DNA of 64,000 nucleotides from the NCBI RefSeq assembly GCF_001625365.1, contig NZ_LJJF01000001.1, positions 1,798,001-1,862,000 of the forward strand. The letters run 5' to 3'. A program made the position numbers and the translations under genes. The stretch's first letter is position 1; each line of letters starts with the position of its first letter. The notes below the pieces were generated by a model. It had not been told where the DNA came from and made no database searches. It saw nothing but the letters and a program-made list of their open reading frames with translations. The DNA comes from Streptomyces sp. MJM8645. GTDB taxonomy: Bacteria; Actinomycetota; Actinomycetes; Streptomycetales; Streptomycetaceae. This document shows positions 8,631-16,214 of this stretch, piece after piece.

Positions 8631-8673
8631 CCCCAGGCTACTTGAGGCACCTGGGCCACCTTGGGCACCACCC

Positions 8674-8712
8674 GGCTGCCGGGGCGGGGGCACCTCCCCC
8701 GCCCCGGCAGCC
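8674..8712 (+). terminator. Hairpin terminator after agmatine deiminase
   Basis: A perfect 17-base stem (GGCTGCCGGGGCGGGGG with its complement) and a five-base CACCT loop. There is no T-run, as is common in high-GC actinobacteria. It separates the enzyme genes from the tetR gene, which may therefore have its own promoter or depend on read-through. Confidence 0.75.
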
Positions 8713-8748
8713 TTCCGACCTCCGCACCACCGAGGGAGCGCACCGCAC

Positions 8749-9348
8749 ATGGCCGACCCCCGCCCGCGCCGGCCGGCGCGCCCCCGCGAGGAGGTCTTCG
8801 CCACCGCCCGGGCCGCGATCGCCGAACACGGGCTCGCCAAACTCACCATGGCCGGGCTCGGCAAACAGCTCCAGATGAGCGCCGGACACCTGCTCTACTA
8901 CTTCGGCAGCAAGGACCAGTTGCTGCTGGAAACCCTCCGCTGGAGCGAGGACCAGCTCGGCGCCCGGCGCCGTGACGCCCTCGCCGACCGCTCGCGCGAC
9001 CCCTGGCAGCGGCTCGACGCCTACCTGCGCCTCTACCTGCCCGACGGGGCGGGCGATCCGCGCTGGATCCTGTGGGTCGAGGTGTGGGGGCGCTCCCCCG
9101 CCAGCGCCGAGATCCGCCAGGGGCAGCAGGAGATCGAAGCGCCCTGGCAGGCCGACCTGGTCGCCCTCATCGAGGAGGGCACCGCCACCGGCCACTTCAC
9201 CCCCGGGCCCGCCGCCGACCGGGCCACCCAGATCCGTGCCCTCCTCGACGGCCTGGCCGTCCCCATCGCCATCGGCCTCCCCGCCGCCCACCGCCCCGCC
9301 GCCCTCACCCAGGCCGCCGCCGTCACCGCGATCCTCCTGCGCACCTGA
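8749..9348 (+). CDS. TetR family transcriptional regulator
   Basis: A 199-residue TetR-type repressor. The N-terminal helix-turn-helix is clear (about 15-60: EEVFATARAAIAEHG, LTMAGLGKQLQMSAGHLLYYFGSKDQLL). The C-terminal ligand domain is Trp- and Ala-rich and resembles the TetR_C_6/BetI-like group. A GAGGGAG ribosome site precedes the ATG. Its place at the end of the urease-like/agmatine deiminase cluster and the 25-base palindrome in front of that cluster (5022-5046) suggest it represses these genes in response to a guanidino, ureido or polyamine compound; this is inference. Confidence 0.88.
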   Translation: MADPRPRRPARPREEVFATARAAIAEHGLAKLTMAGLGKQLQMSAGHLLYYFGSKDQLLLETLRWSEDQLGARRRDALADRSRDPWQRLDAYLRLYLPDGAGDPRWILWVEVWGRSPASAEIRQGQQEIEAPWQADLVALIEEGTATGHFTPGPAADRATQIRALLDGLAVPIAIGLPAAHRPAALTQAAAVTAILLRT

Positions 9349-9379
9349 CCCCCGGGGGCTGCGGCGGGGTGGACAGGCC

Positions 9380-9586
9380 CTAGGGCGTGTCTTCAAACTC
9401 CCGTCGTCCGCCCGGAGGGCGGGCGTGGCGGCGTTGGGGTGCGTGCATCGCAAGGCGGAGGAGGGAGTCCATGCGGTGGGGGCACCTCCCGGCCGAAGGC
9501 TGGGGGCCATCGGCGACTGACGACAACGCGGCGAGGTGCGTGCCCCAACGCCGGCGCGCAGGCGGGAGTTTGAAGACACGCCCTAG
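9380..9586. mobile_element. MITE-like element with CTAG flanks (IS5-type signature)
   Basis: Perfect 23-base terminal inverted repeats at 9381-9403 (TAGGGCGTGTCTTCAAACTC...) and 9563-9585 bound an element of about 205 bases. The inverted symmetry extends inward imperfectly: GGCGTTGGGG near 9430 pairs with CCCCAACGCC at 9543-9552. CTAG occurs at both edges (9380-9383 and 9583-9586), compatible with the CTAG target duplication of IS5-family elements, although CTAG is itself palindromic and overlaps the repeat. There is no transposase frame, so it is non-autonomous. The right end provides the TAG stop of the response-regulator gene. Confidence 0.75.
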
Positions 9587-10230
9587 GACTTGTTCAGGTA
9601 CGTGAGGACGGCGCGGACGCGGCGGTTGGTGTCGTCGTCGTCGGTGATGCCGAGCTTGCCGAACATCGCGGTGGTGTACTTGCCGATGGCGCTCTCGCTC
9701 AGGAAGAGCCGGCGGCCGATGGCCTGGTTGGAGAGCCCCTCGGCCATCAGCCCCAGCACGGCGTACTCGCGTTCGGTGAGCCGTTCGAGCCCCCGGTTCG
9801 GTGGCGTGTTGGACAGCAGTCTCGCGATGACGGCCGGGTCCATGGCCGTCCCTCCGTCCGCGACGCGCTCCAGGGCACCGATGAACTGGTCGGCGTCGAA
9901 CACGCTCTCCTTGAGGAGGTAGCCGACGCCGCCGGAGCCGTCCGCCAGGAGCTCCCGGGCGTACAGCTGCTCGACGTGCTGGGAGAGGATGAGGACCGGC
10001 AGCCCGGGCATCTCGCCGCGGGCGGCGAGGGCCGCCCGCAGCCCCTCGTCCGACTGGGTCGGCGGCATGCGGACGTCGATGACGGACACGTCCGGGCGCC
10101 ACCTGCGCAACGCGTCGAGCGTCTCGGGCCCGGTGGCGGCCGTGGCCACCACCTGGTGCCCGCAGGCCTCGATCAGGCGGACCATCCCGTCACGCAGGAG
10201 GTAGAGGTCTTCGGCTACAACGATTCGCAT
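9583..10230 (-). CDS. NarL/LuxR-type response regulator
   Basis: A 215-residue response regulator. The receiver domain has AEDLYLLRDGM, phospho-acceptor Asp52 (VIDVRMPP) and LLKES near residue 108. The LuxR-type DNA-binding domain occupies about 150-212 (LTEREYAVLGLMAEGLSNQA, LFLSESAIGKYTTAMFGKLG). It overlaps the upstream sensor kinase gene by 16 bases, so the two are co-translated partners. The last codons and the TAG stop lie on the edge of the inserted MITE, so the original C-terminus may have been trimmed or altered by a few residues. Target genes are unknown; the divergent membrane protein gene is a candidate. Confidence 0.92.
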   Translation of the reverse strand: MRIVVAEDLYLLRDGMVRLIEACGHQVVATAATGPETLDALRRWRPDVSVIDVRMPPTQSDEGLRAALAARGEMPGLPVLILSQHVEQLYARELLADGSGGVGYLLKESVFDADQFIGALERVADGGTAMDPAVIARLLSNTPPNRGLERLTEREYAVLGLMAEGLSNQAIGRRLFLSESAIGKYTTAMFGKLGITDDDDTNRRVRAVLTYLNKS

Positions 10231-11495
10231 GGCACCGTCATCCTGACACGGGTCGGACCGCCCGACGGACTGGTGACCTCCAGGGTGCCGTCGAAGGCCG
10301 CGAGCCGGCGGCGCAGGCCCGCCAGCCCGCCGCCGGCCCGGACGTCGGCCCCGCCCCGGCCGTCGTCCTCGACCTCGGCGACGACCGCGGCGGCGACACC
10401 GGTGCCGTCCCGCGTGAGGGAGATCCGCACCCCGGACGCCCCGGCGTGCCGGACGGCGTTGGTCAGCAGCTCGGCGACGCCGAAGTAGACGGCGGACTCG
10501 ATCGGCGGGTCCAGGCGCAACAGGGCGTCGGCGCTGACGGCCACCTCCAGCGGGACGTCCAGGGCGAGCGCGCGGACGGCGTCGACGAGCCCCCGCTCGC
10601 TCAGCACCGGCGGGCTGATCCCCCGGATCAGGTCGCGGAGTTCGGCCAGCGAGGCGGTGGCACCGGCCTGCGCGTCCCGCATCAGCGCCCTGGCCTGGTC
10701 GGGGTCACGCTCCATCAGCTTCCCGACGGTCGCCAGGGAGAGCCCGAGCGCGACCAGGCGGGCCTGCGCCCCGTCGTGCAGATCCCGTTCGATCCGGCGG
10801 ATCTCGGCGGCCTGCGCGACCGTCACGTCCGCCCGCTGGGCGGTCAGTTCCTCGACCCGCTCCGCCAGCGCCATCGCCGGCGACGGGCGCAGGAAGCGGA
10901 CCGCCACCGGCACGACGGGCCGCCAGGCGTACGGGGCGGAGGCCACGGCCACGACCGCGCCGAGCGCCCCGGCCAGGCCCGCGGCGGATTCCGGCCCGCC
11001 GAACCCGAGGACCGCGCAGGCCGCCACGACCACCCCGGCCGGCGGGAGGCACGCGAGCAGACCGGCGGTGAACGGCGCGATCCCCGCGAACCGCAGGTCG
11101 CGCCAGTTCGCCGGGTCCCGCCAGCGGACCCGCCAGCGCTGGTCCATCAGCGCGTCCCGGCGGGTGCGCTCGTAGGAGAAGCCGTTCCACCAGAACCCGG
11201 TGGACATCCGCGTCACCGGCCCGGCCTGCCGGTATCCGGCGGGGATCACCGTGGCGGTCCACCGCGCGACGAGGAAGCGGACGATCCGGCAGACGGGGCG
11301 GGGCAGGGCGAGCGTGCCCACGCCCACCAGCACGAACGGCGCCGTCCACGACCACGGGTTGCCCGCCCCCCACCAGACCCCCAGCGCCACGGCCGCGGCC
11401 CACACGGCCGGCAGCAGCAGGCAGACGGCCGCCACGACACACGCCCGCACGAACCCCACCCCGGCGCGCGCCACCCACGAACCCAGCCGTCCCAC
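10215..11495 (-). CDS. Sensor histidine kinase (HisKA_3 type)
   Basis: About 426 residues. Hydrophobic segments lie at about 12-42, 48-66, 137-160 and 168-190 and surround an actinobacterial putative-sensor stretch (STGFWWNGF, WRDPANWRDLRF). The dimerisation/phosphorylation domain has RIERDLHDGAQARL with His240, followed by an HATPase domain with DDGRGG and GGLAGLRRRLAAFDG. It phosphorylates the response regulator encoded just downstream. The GTG at 11495 is preferred because GGGGAGAGAC lies directly upstream; a GTG at 11531 would add 12 residues without a ribosome site. No extracytoplasmic ligand domain is visible, so the signal may be sensed in the membrane. Confidence 0.9.
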   Translation of the reverse strand: MGRLGSWVARAGVGFVRACVVAAVCLLLPAVWAAAVALGVWWGAGNPWSWTAPFVLVGVGTLALPRPVCRIVRFLVARWTATVIPAGYRQAGPVTRMSTGFWWNGFSYERTRRDALMDQRWRVRWRDPANWRDLRFAGIAPFTAGLLACLPPAGVVVAACAVLGFGGPESAAGLAGALGAVVAVASAPYAWRPVVPVAVRFLRPSPAMALAERVEELTAQRADVTVAQAAEIRRIERDLHDGAQARLVALGLSLATVGKLMERDPDQARALMRDAQAGATASLAELRDLIRGISPPVLSERGLVDAVRALALDVPLEVAVSADALLRLDPPIESAVYFGVAELLTNAVRHAGASGVRISLTRDGTGVAAAVVAEVEDDGRGGADVRAGGGLAGLRRRLAAFDGTLEVTSPSGGPTRVRMTVPCESL

Positions 11496-11641
11496 GTCTC
11501 TCCCCTTCCGTACGGTGCTCCCACTGTGCACCGCGCCGAGCCCGCCACCGCCCAGATCGGCCGGGGAGTGGGGCTGGCCCCACCCACGTGTGGGCCCAGA
11601 CCGATACCGCCCCGGCCGGGCGGTTCGTAGCGTCGGTGGAC

Positions 11642-12157
11642 ATGGACACCAACACGCACCGCACGGACACGCACCACACGAAGATGCACCGCACGAACGC
11701 CCACCGCACGGACATGCCCGGCAGCGACATGCCCGGCACGCCCGAGGCGGCGCTGCTCCACGACCCCCGTACCCGGCGGGCCTTCGGCACGGTGACGGCC
11801 TGTATCAAGGTCTACGGCGCGCTCGGCGCCGTCGCGTTCCTGGCGGTCGTCGCGGTGGCGGGCAACGGCCACCCGGTGAACACGTTCATGTGGGTCCGGG
11901 CGGTGCTGCTGCCGGTGGTCGCCGTGCTGCTCCACCGGCTGGCGGTCGCCGCCTCCCGAGGGTCCCGCCGGGCCTTCGAACGACTGGGCGCCCTCACCGT
12001 CATCATGCCGATCGCCATCATCGGCGTCGACCTGATCCCGGGCGTCTGCCCGCCCTGGTACGCCGCGGTGCAGACCGTCTGCATGCTGCCCGTCCTCCGG
12101 GCCGCGGTCACCGTCCGCGGCTCCGCGCTGCGCGCCGCCTTTCCCAAGGCGCGCTGA
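11642..12157 (+). CDS. Small membrane protein with His/Thr-rich N-terminus
   Basis: About 171 residues, family not recognised. The first 30 residues are a repetitive HRTD/HRTN stretch rich in His and Thr, followed by three or four hydrophobic segments (about 55-77, 83-105, 119-137 and perhaps 142-157). The DNA behind the N-terminus is itself repetitive (CACCGCACGGACA-type units), so it may be a slippage product. The start at 11642 is uncertain because only a weak GGTGG precedes it. It is divergent from the two-component system and could be its target. It converges on the PP2C-like gene across a short tandem repeat. Confidence 0.6.
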   Translation: MDTNTHRTDTHHTKMHRTNAHRTDMPGSDMPGTPEAALLHDPRTRRAFGTVTACIKVYGALGAVAFLAVVAVAGNGHPVNTFMWVRAVLLPVVAVLLHRLAVAASRGSRRAFERLGALTVIMPIAIIGVDLIPGVCPPWYAAVQTVCMLPVLRAAVTVRGSALRAAFPKAR

Positions 12158-12180
12158 CCGGGCGTCGGGCGCCTGGTGCG

Positions 12181-12243
12181 CGGTCGGCGTCCGGTCGGCG
12201 TTCGGTCGGCCATTCGGTCGTCAGCCGGTCGTCAGTCGGTCCA
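12181..12243. repeat. GGTCG tandem repeat between convergent genes
   Basis: Six to seven degenerate units of about 11 bases, each starting with GGTCGGC or GGTCGTC, fill the gap between two converging genes and reach the last codons of the PP2C-like gene. They look like a slippage-prone minisatellite; the repeated elements could also form weak hairpins. Confidence 0.5.
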
Positions 12244-13776
12244 GACGGCGGCGGCCGTACGGTCGTCGGCGTAGCCCTTGGCGCGGACCTGGACCTGGCG
12301 GAGGAAGTCGACGGTGCCGGGCGGATGCGGGTGGGCCCAGTGGGTGGACAGGAAGTGGGCGACGGCCGGCTCGTCGGCGATCGGGCGGGCCAGACCGGGG
12401 GTGCAGAGCAGCAGCACGTCGCCCGGGGTGGCGGGGACCAGCCGGAAGCGGAACGGCCTCGGCTCCTCCGGCGGCTGCTGGCCGTCCGGGTGGTGCAGCA
12501 GGCGGGCCGCGTAGGCGTCGATCCAGTGGCCGGAGCGCAGCAGGTAGAGCCCGCCCGGGCCGACCCCGAAGGCCGCCCGGTGGCCGGCCGCCGGGTCGAG
12601 CGACAGCAGCAGGCAGTGCAGCGAGGCCGGGGACGGCGTGCCGTCCTCCTCGTTTCCGGGCACGAGCGCGCGCAGCGGGGCGACGGCGCCGGTGGCGAGC
12701 CGCTGGAGGCCGTAGCGCAGCCGGTCCCGGGCGCCGTCGCGCAGGTCGGCGGCCAGGCCCTCGCGACTGCGGCCGACCGCGGCGGCCAGATGGCGGCAGG
12801 CCTCACGGGTGCTGGTGGCGACGGCCTCCGGGGGAAGCGCCTCGTCCGCGGCGGTGCCGGTCCGGTCGATGCCGGCGAGCACGGCGAGCAGCAGCCCGTC
12901 CGGGCCGTCCCCGAACCTGGTGACCAGCAGCGCGTCGCGCCGCGACTCGCCCCGGAAGCGGGCGGAGTCGCCGCGGACGGAGACGGCGCGCAGGACGGAC
13001 GGCCCGTACTGGGCGCCCTCCAGGACGGTGTCCGGCACCAGCGCCCCGAGGACGCCCGGATCCGCCTCCGGGACGGCGGTCGGCTCCGGCCCGTAGGTCG
13101 GTGGGCGCTCGCCGATGTGCGGCACGGTGGGGGCGCCGTCGGCGAGCGGCGAGCGGACGGCCGGGCGCGGGTCGGGGACGGTGGTGGTGGCGGTGGCGGT
13201 GGCGAGGGTGTCGGGTTCCGGGGCGGGTTCGGGTTCCTCGGCGGCGGCCTCGGGTTCGGGCTCGGGCTCGGGCTCGGCCTCGGGCTCGGCCTCGGGCTCG
13301 GCCTCGGGGGTGGGCTCGGGGGTAGGCTTGTCCAGGGAGACCGGGGCGACAACTGGTGCGGGCGCGGTCTCGGCTTCGGGTCCCGGGGCGTCAGGAGCGA
13401 TGGCCGGGGCGGGGACGGTGGCGTGGGGCTCCTCGTCCGTCCGCTGGGGTCCGATGACGCCGATCGCGGTGTCGAACCAGTCGTCGATGCTGTCCCGTTC
13501 CAGCACCTCGTCCGCTACCGGCACCGCCGCCGACGACTCCGGCTCCGGCTCCGGCTCCGACTCCAGAACCGGCTCCGCGTCCAGGACGGGCTCCGGTTCG
13601 GCCGTGCGCTGCTGGCCGATGAGGCCGACCGCCGTATCGAACCAGTCGTCGACGCTGCCGTCGCCGGGGTCCGCGTGCGGGGTGTCGGGGAGGGTGCCCG
13701 CCGGGCCGTCGTAGACCGTTTCCCACCAACCGTCGTCCGGCCGGTGCGGCTGTGCGGGGGCACCCTGCTTGCTCAT
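12232..13776 (-). CDS. PP2C-like protein with duplicated DDWFDTAxGxIGxQRT motif
   Basis: A 514-residue protein. The C-terminal half (about 260-514) has a PP2C-like layout (SVRGDSARFRGESRRDALLV, GDVLLLCTPGLARP, final KGYADDRTAAAVW), matching actinobacterial proteins annotated as protein phosphatase 2C domain-containing. Several metal-binding Asp motifs are degenerate, so activity is uncertain. The N-terminal half is disordered and carries two copies of an acidic motif, VDDWFDTAVGLIGQQRT (about 42-58) and IDDWFDTAIGVIGPQRT (about 98-114), then a long Pro-Glu/Ala-Glu tract encoded by hexameric DNA repeats. The motif copies may be docking sites for a partner. No signal peptide or membrane segment. 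Confidence 0.7.
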   Translation of the reverse strand: MSKQGAPAQPHRPDDGWWETVYDGPAGTLPDTPHADPGDGSVDDWFDTAVGLIGQQRTAEPEPVLDAEPVLESEPEPEPESSAAVPVADEVLERDSIDDWFDTAIGVIGPQRTDEEPHATVPAPAIAPDAPGPEAETAPAPVVAPVSLDKPTPEPTPEAEPEAEPEAEPEPEPEPEAAAEEPEPAPEPDTLATATATTTVPDPRPAVRSPLADGAPTVPHIGERPPTYGPEPTAVPEADPGVLGALVPDTVLEGAQYGPSVLRAVSVRGDSARFRGESRRDALLVTRFGDGPDGLLLAVLAGIDRTGTAADEALPPEAVATSTREACRHLAAAVGRSREGLAADLRDGARDRLRYGLQRLATGAVAPLRALVPGNEEDGTPSPASLHCLLLSLDPAAGHRAAFGVGPGGLYLLRSGHWIDAYAARLLHHPDGQQPPEEPRPFRFRLVPATPGDVLLLCTPGLARPIADEPAVAHFLSTHWAHPHPPGTVDFLRQVQVRAKGYADDRTAAAVWTD

Positions 13777-14106
13777 CTGGCGGCTCCTGGTCGGTCCGTG
13801 GTCGCGCCGCCCCCGGCGGGGCCGGACTCGACGTCATTGTCTCCAAGTGCAACGACGCTGTCCGGGTTTCGGCGACAACCGGTCAGCGCCGGGCCGTTCC
13901 CGGCCACCGCGTCGACCTCGGGTTTCACCGGGAAGTCCGGCGCCGCGTCCACCCCCGGGTTCACCCCTGCGTTCGGTCCCGTTCCGTCCGTGCTTGCCGG
14001 ATGTGCCCGGAGCAGGGCGTTTCCGGGGTGTTCGGGTCCGGGAGCGGCCGAAAATGGGGGTCGAGGAGGGGCATCGCTTCACTCGTTCGGCTGATTAAAT
14101 GTGCGC
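13777..14106. other. Intergenic region between divergent genes
   Basis: About 330 bases with no supported gene, between the PP2C-like gene (minus) and a small secreted-protein gene (plus). It must carry both promoters. GATTAAAT at about 14092-14099 is an AT-rich block just upstream of the plus-strand start, compatible with a -10 box and a leaderless or very short-leader transcript. Nothing else is recognised. Confidence 0.35.
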
Positions 14107-14610
14107 ATGACCGCGTCGGCCCCCAGCTCACCCCGACCGGGGAGGGCCGCACCGGCGGGCCGCCCGGTGGGTGTGCTGTGGGTTCTGCTGCTGGTCGCGC
14201 TGCTCACGACGCTGCCGTGCGCCGGTCAGTCGAAGGCGGTCGGCGCGCACGCCGCTCCGATGCCGACCACCGTCACCGCCGTCACCGTCACCGTCACGAC
14301 GGTCTCCAGTCACGCCCCGCACGCCGGCCCCGCAGCCAAGGCCTCCGACCAGCGCCAGCGCGCCGGCGAGCAGCGGCACTGGACGTGGTGCACCGCCGAC
14401 GGCGGGCAGCCCCGCCGTGACAACGGCTGCTCCAGCCACCCGTACTGCGCGCAGGACGCCCAACTGCCGAACCCGCCGCCGCATCCGCAGCCGGCCGCGT
14501 CACCGCTCGCGCCGGCAGCCGAGGCGCTGCCCAGGGTGGTGCCCGCCGGGCTGCTGGACGGTCCGCATCCGGCACCCGATCTACACGAGCTGCAAGTACA
14601 CCGGTCCTGA
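14107..14610 (+). CDS. Small secreted or membrane-anchored protein of unknown function
   Basis: About 167 residues. A basic N-terminus is followed by a hydrophobic helix (about 22-38: VGVLWVLLLVALLTTLPCAG) that can act as a signal peptide or anchor. The exported part is Thr/Val-rich, then has a Cys-containing segment (HWTWCTADGG, DNGCSSHPYCAQDA) and a Pro-rich tail ending in DLHELQVHRS. The spaced Cys and His residues and the following DUF3105 and DUF305 genes suggest a cell-surface metal-related or redox locus, but this is only context. An alternative GTG start lies two codons upstream. No clear ribosome site is seen for either. Confidence 0.55.
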   Translation: MTASAPSSPRPGRAAPAGRPVGVLWVLLLVALLTTLPCAGQSKAVGAHAAPMPTTVTAVTVTVTTVSSHAPHAGPAAKASDQRQRAGEQRHWTWCTADGGQPRRDNGCSSHPYCAQDAQLPNPPPHPQPAASPLAPAAEALPRVVPAGLLDGPHPAPDLHELQVHRS

Positions 14611-14713
14611 GCGGAACCCACCGCCCGGCATCCGCCGGCGGATCCGCCCCTCCCCTTCTTTCAGCTGACCGCCGCGCCACCAGCAGTGCGCGGCGGGGAC
14701 AAGGACAACCACC

Positions 14714-15379
14714 ATGGGTTCCGCCTCGAAGCAGTCCGGCAAGCAGTCCGGCAAGCCCGGCCCGACCGACCGCCGCGCCCGGATAGCCGAGCTGCGCGCC
14801 GGCGAGCAGCGCCGCGACCGCCGCAACAAGGTCATCGCCTCGGTCGCGGCCGGTGTGCTGGTGATCGGCGCGATCGCCACCGGCACCTGGATCGTCATGG
14901 ACGCCAACCAGAGCAAGAAGAAGGAGCAGGCCGCCGCCAACGCGGACATCCCGGGCGTGCAGACCTTCGGCGAGCTGAGCCGCACCCACGTCAAGGACAA
15001 GGTCAGCTACCCGATGACCCCGCCGGTCGGCGGCGACCACAACGCGATCTGGCTGGACTGCATGGGCCACGTCTACGACCAGCCGGTCGAGAACGAGCGC
15101 GCCGTCCACTCGCTGGAGCACGGCGCGGTCTGGGTGACGTACAACGGCAAGGCGACGCCGGACGACATCAAGACCCTGTCCGACAAGGTCAAGACCACCC
15201 CGTACTCGCTGATGAGCCCGTACCCGGACGAGAAGGGCGCCATCACCCTGAACGCCTGGAGCACCCAGCTGATCGTGGACAGCGCGAGCGACCCCCGGGT
15301 GAACCAGTTCTTCACCAAGTACGTCCAGGGCAAGCAGACCCAGGAGCCGGGCGCCTCCTGCACCATGGGGCAGATGTGA
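14714..15379 (+). CDS. DUF3105 domain membrane-anchored protein
   Basis: A 221-residue protein. A charged cytosolic N-terminus precedes one transmembrane helix (about 43-62: VIASVAAGVLVIGAIATGTW). The extracytoplasmic domain matches DUF3105: YPMTPPVGGDHNAIWLDCMG, then VHSLEHGAVWVTY, with conserved His and two Cys (DCMG and the final SCTMGQM). Actinobacterial DUF3105 genes often pair with DUF305 genes, as here, and are thought to act at the envelope, perhaps with metals; no reaction is established. The stop overlaps the GTG of the DUF305 gene (GTGA), showing translational coupling. Confidence 0.85.
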   Translation: MGSASKQSGKQSGKPGPTDRRARIAELRAGEQRRDRRNKVIASVAAGVLVIGAIATGTWIVMDANQSKKKEQAAANADIPGVQTFGELSRTHVKDKVSYPMTPPVGGDHNAIWLDCMGHVYDQPVENERAVHSLEHGAVWVTYNGKATPDDIKTLSDKVKTTPYSLMSPYPDEKGAITLNAWSTQLIVDSASDPRVNQFFTKYVQGKQTQEPGASCTMGQM

Positions 15380-16104
15380 CCGCCGACGCGGCGCTGCCCG
15401 AGGACGGCTCCGAGCACGCCGCCGAGGAGTTCGCGGACGAGGCCGGGGCGCCGCGCCCGGCCCGTCGGCGGCTGTGGTGGCCGGCCGCGCTGGCCGCCGC
15501 CCTCGCGCTGGCCCTCGGGGTGCCCGCCCTGGTGGCGAGCGGGACGTCGGCGTCCGGGTCGGCCTCGGTGGCCGTCCCCGCGGACGACTCGCCCGAGGCC
15601 GGGTTCGCCCGCGACATGGCGACCCACCACCAGCAGGCGGTGGACCTGTCGTTCATCGTCCGGGACCGCACCGGCGACGACCCGACCCGCACCCTCGCCT
15701 TCGACATCATCAACACCCAGGCCAACCAGCGCGGGATGATGATGGGCTGGATCGACCAGTGGGGGCTACCGCAGCACTCGGCGGCCAAGCCGATGGCGTG
15801 GATGAGGATGGGCCACGACTACCAGGCCCACGACGGTTCGCTGATGCCCGGCATGGCCACCAACACCCAGCTGGCGAAGTTGCGTTCGCTCAGCGGGCGG
15901 GACGCCGAGGTGTACTACCTGCAGCTGATGATCCAGCACCACAAGGGCGGCGTCGAAATGGCCCAGGGCTATGTGGACCTGGCGAAGAACGACGCCGAGA
16001 AGCGGCTCGCCCAGTCGATGGTGGTCGCGCAGACCTCGGAGGTGCAGCTGATGACCGACATGCTCACGGAGCGCGGCGCCGCCCCCGGCGTGCCCGAGTC
16101 CTGA
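15376..16104 (+). CDS. DUF305 family exported protein
   Basis: About 242 residues. An acidic N-terminus is followed by a hydrophobic signal/anchor (about 34-54: WWPAALAAALALALGVPALV), then a DUF305 ferritin-like four-helix domain with the two hallmark motifs DMATHHQQAVDLS and MIQHHKGGVEMA. The His pairs and several Met residues (GMMMGW, AWMRMGHD) resemble metal-binding DUF305/CopM-type proteins, so an envelope copper-related role is plausible but unproven. The GTG start at 15376 overlaps the stop of the DUF3105 gene. A strong hairpin follows. Confidence 0.86.
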   Translation: MTADAALPEDGSEHAAEEFADEAGAPRPARRRLWWPAALAAALALALGVPALVASGTSASGSASVAVPADDSPEAGFARDMATHHQQAVDLSFIVRDRTGDDPTRTLAFDIINTQANQRGMMMGWIDQWGLPQHSAAKPMAWMRMGHDYQAHDGSLMPGMATNTQLAKLRSLSGRDAEVYYLQLMIQHHKGGVEMAQGYVDLAKNDAEKRLAQSMVVAQTSEVQLMTDMLTERGAAPGVPES

Positions 16105-16130
16105 CCCACCCCACTGCGCGTGTCCTCGGA

Positions 16131-16181
16131 CGGCCGGGGCGCGGTCGACGGTCCCGTACCGTGCGTACCGTGCCCCGGCCG
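16131..16181 (+). terminator. Hairpin after the DUF3105-DUF305 operon
   Basis: Inverted arms of 15 bases with one mismatch (CGGCCGGGGCGCGGT at 16131-16145 and ACCGTGCCCCGGCCG at 16167-16181) enclose a 21-base loop that has its own small symmetry. A terminator is the simplest reading; it also lies just upstream of the pth start and could be a regulatory stem. Confidence 0.55.
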
Positions 16182-16214
16182 TCCCGCGTCCGCGACAAGC
16201 CCCTGGAGTTCCCG

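Noticed and set aside
8749..9600. Frames spanning the MITE (for example 9387-9605) as small genes
   Set aside because: They lie within the inverted repeats of the element, have no homology, and disappear if the element is removed.
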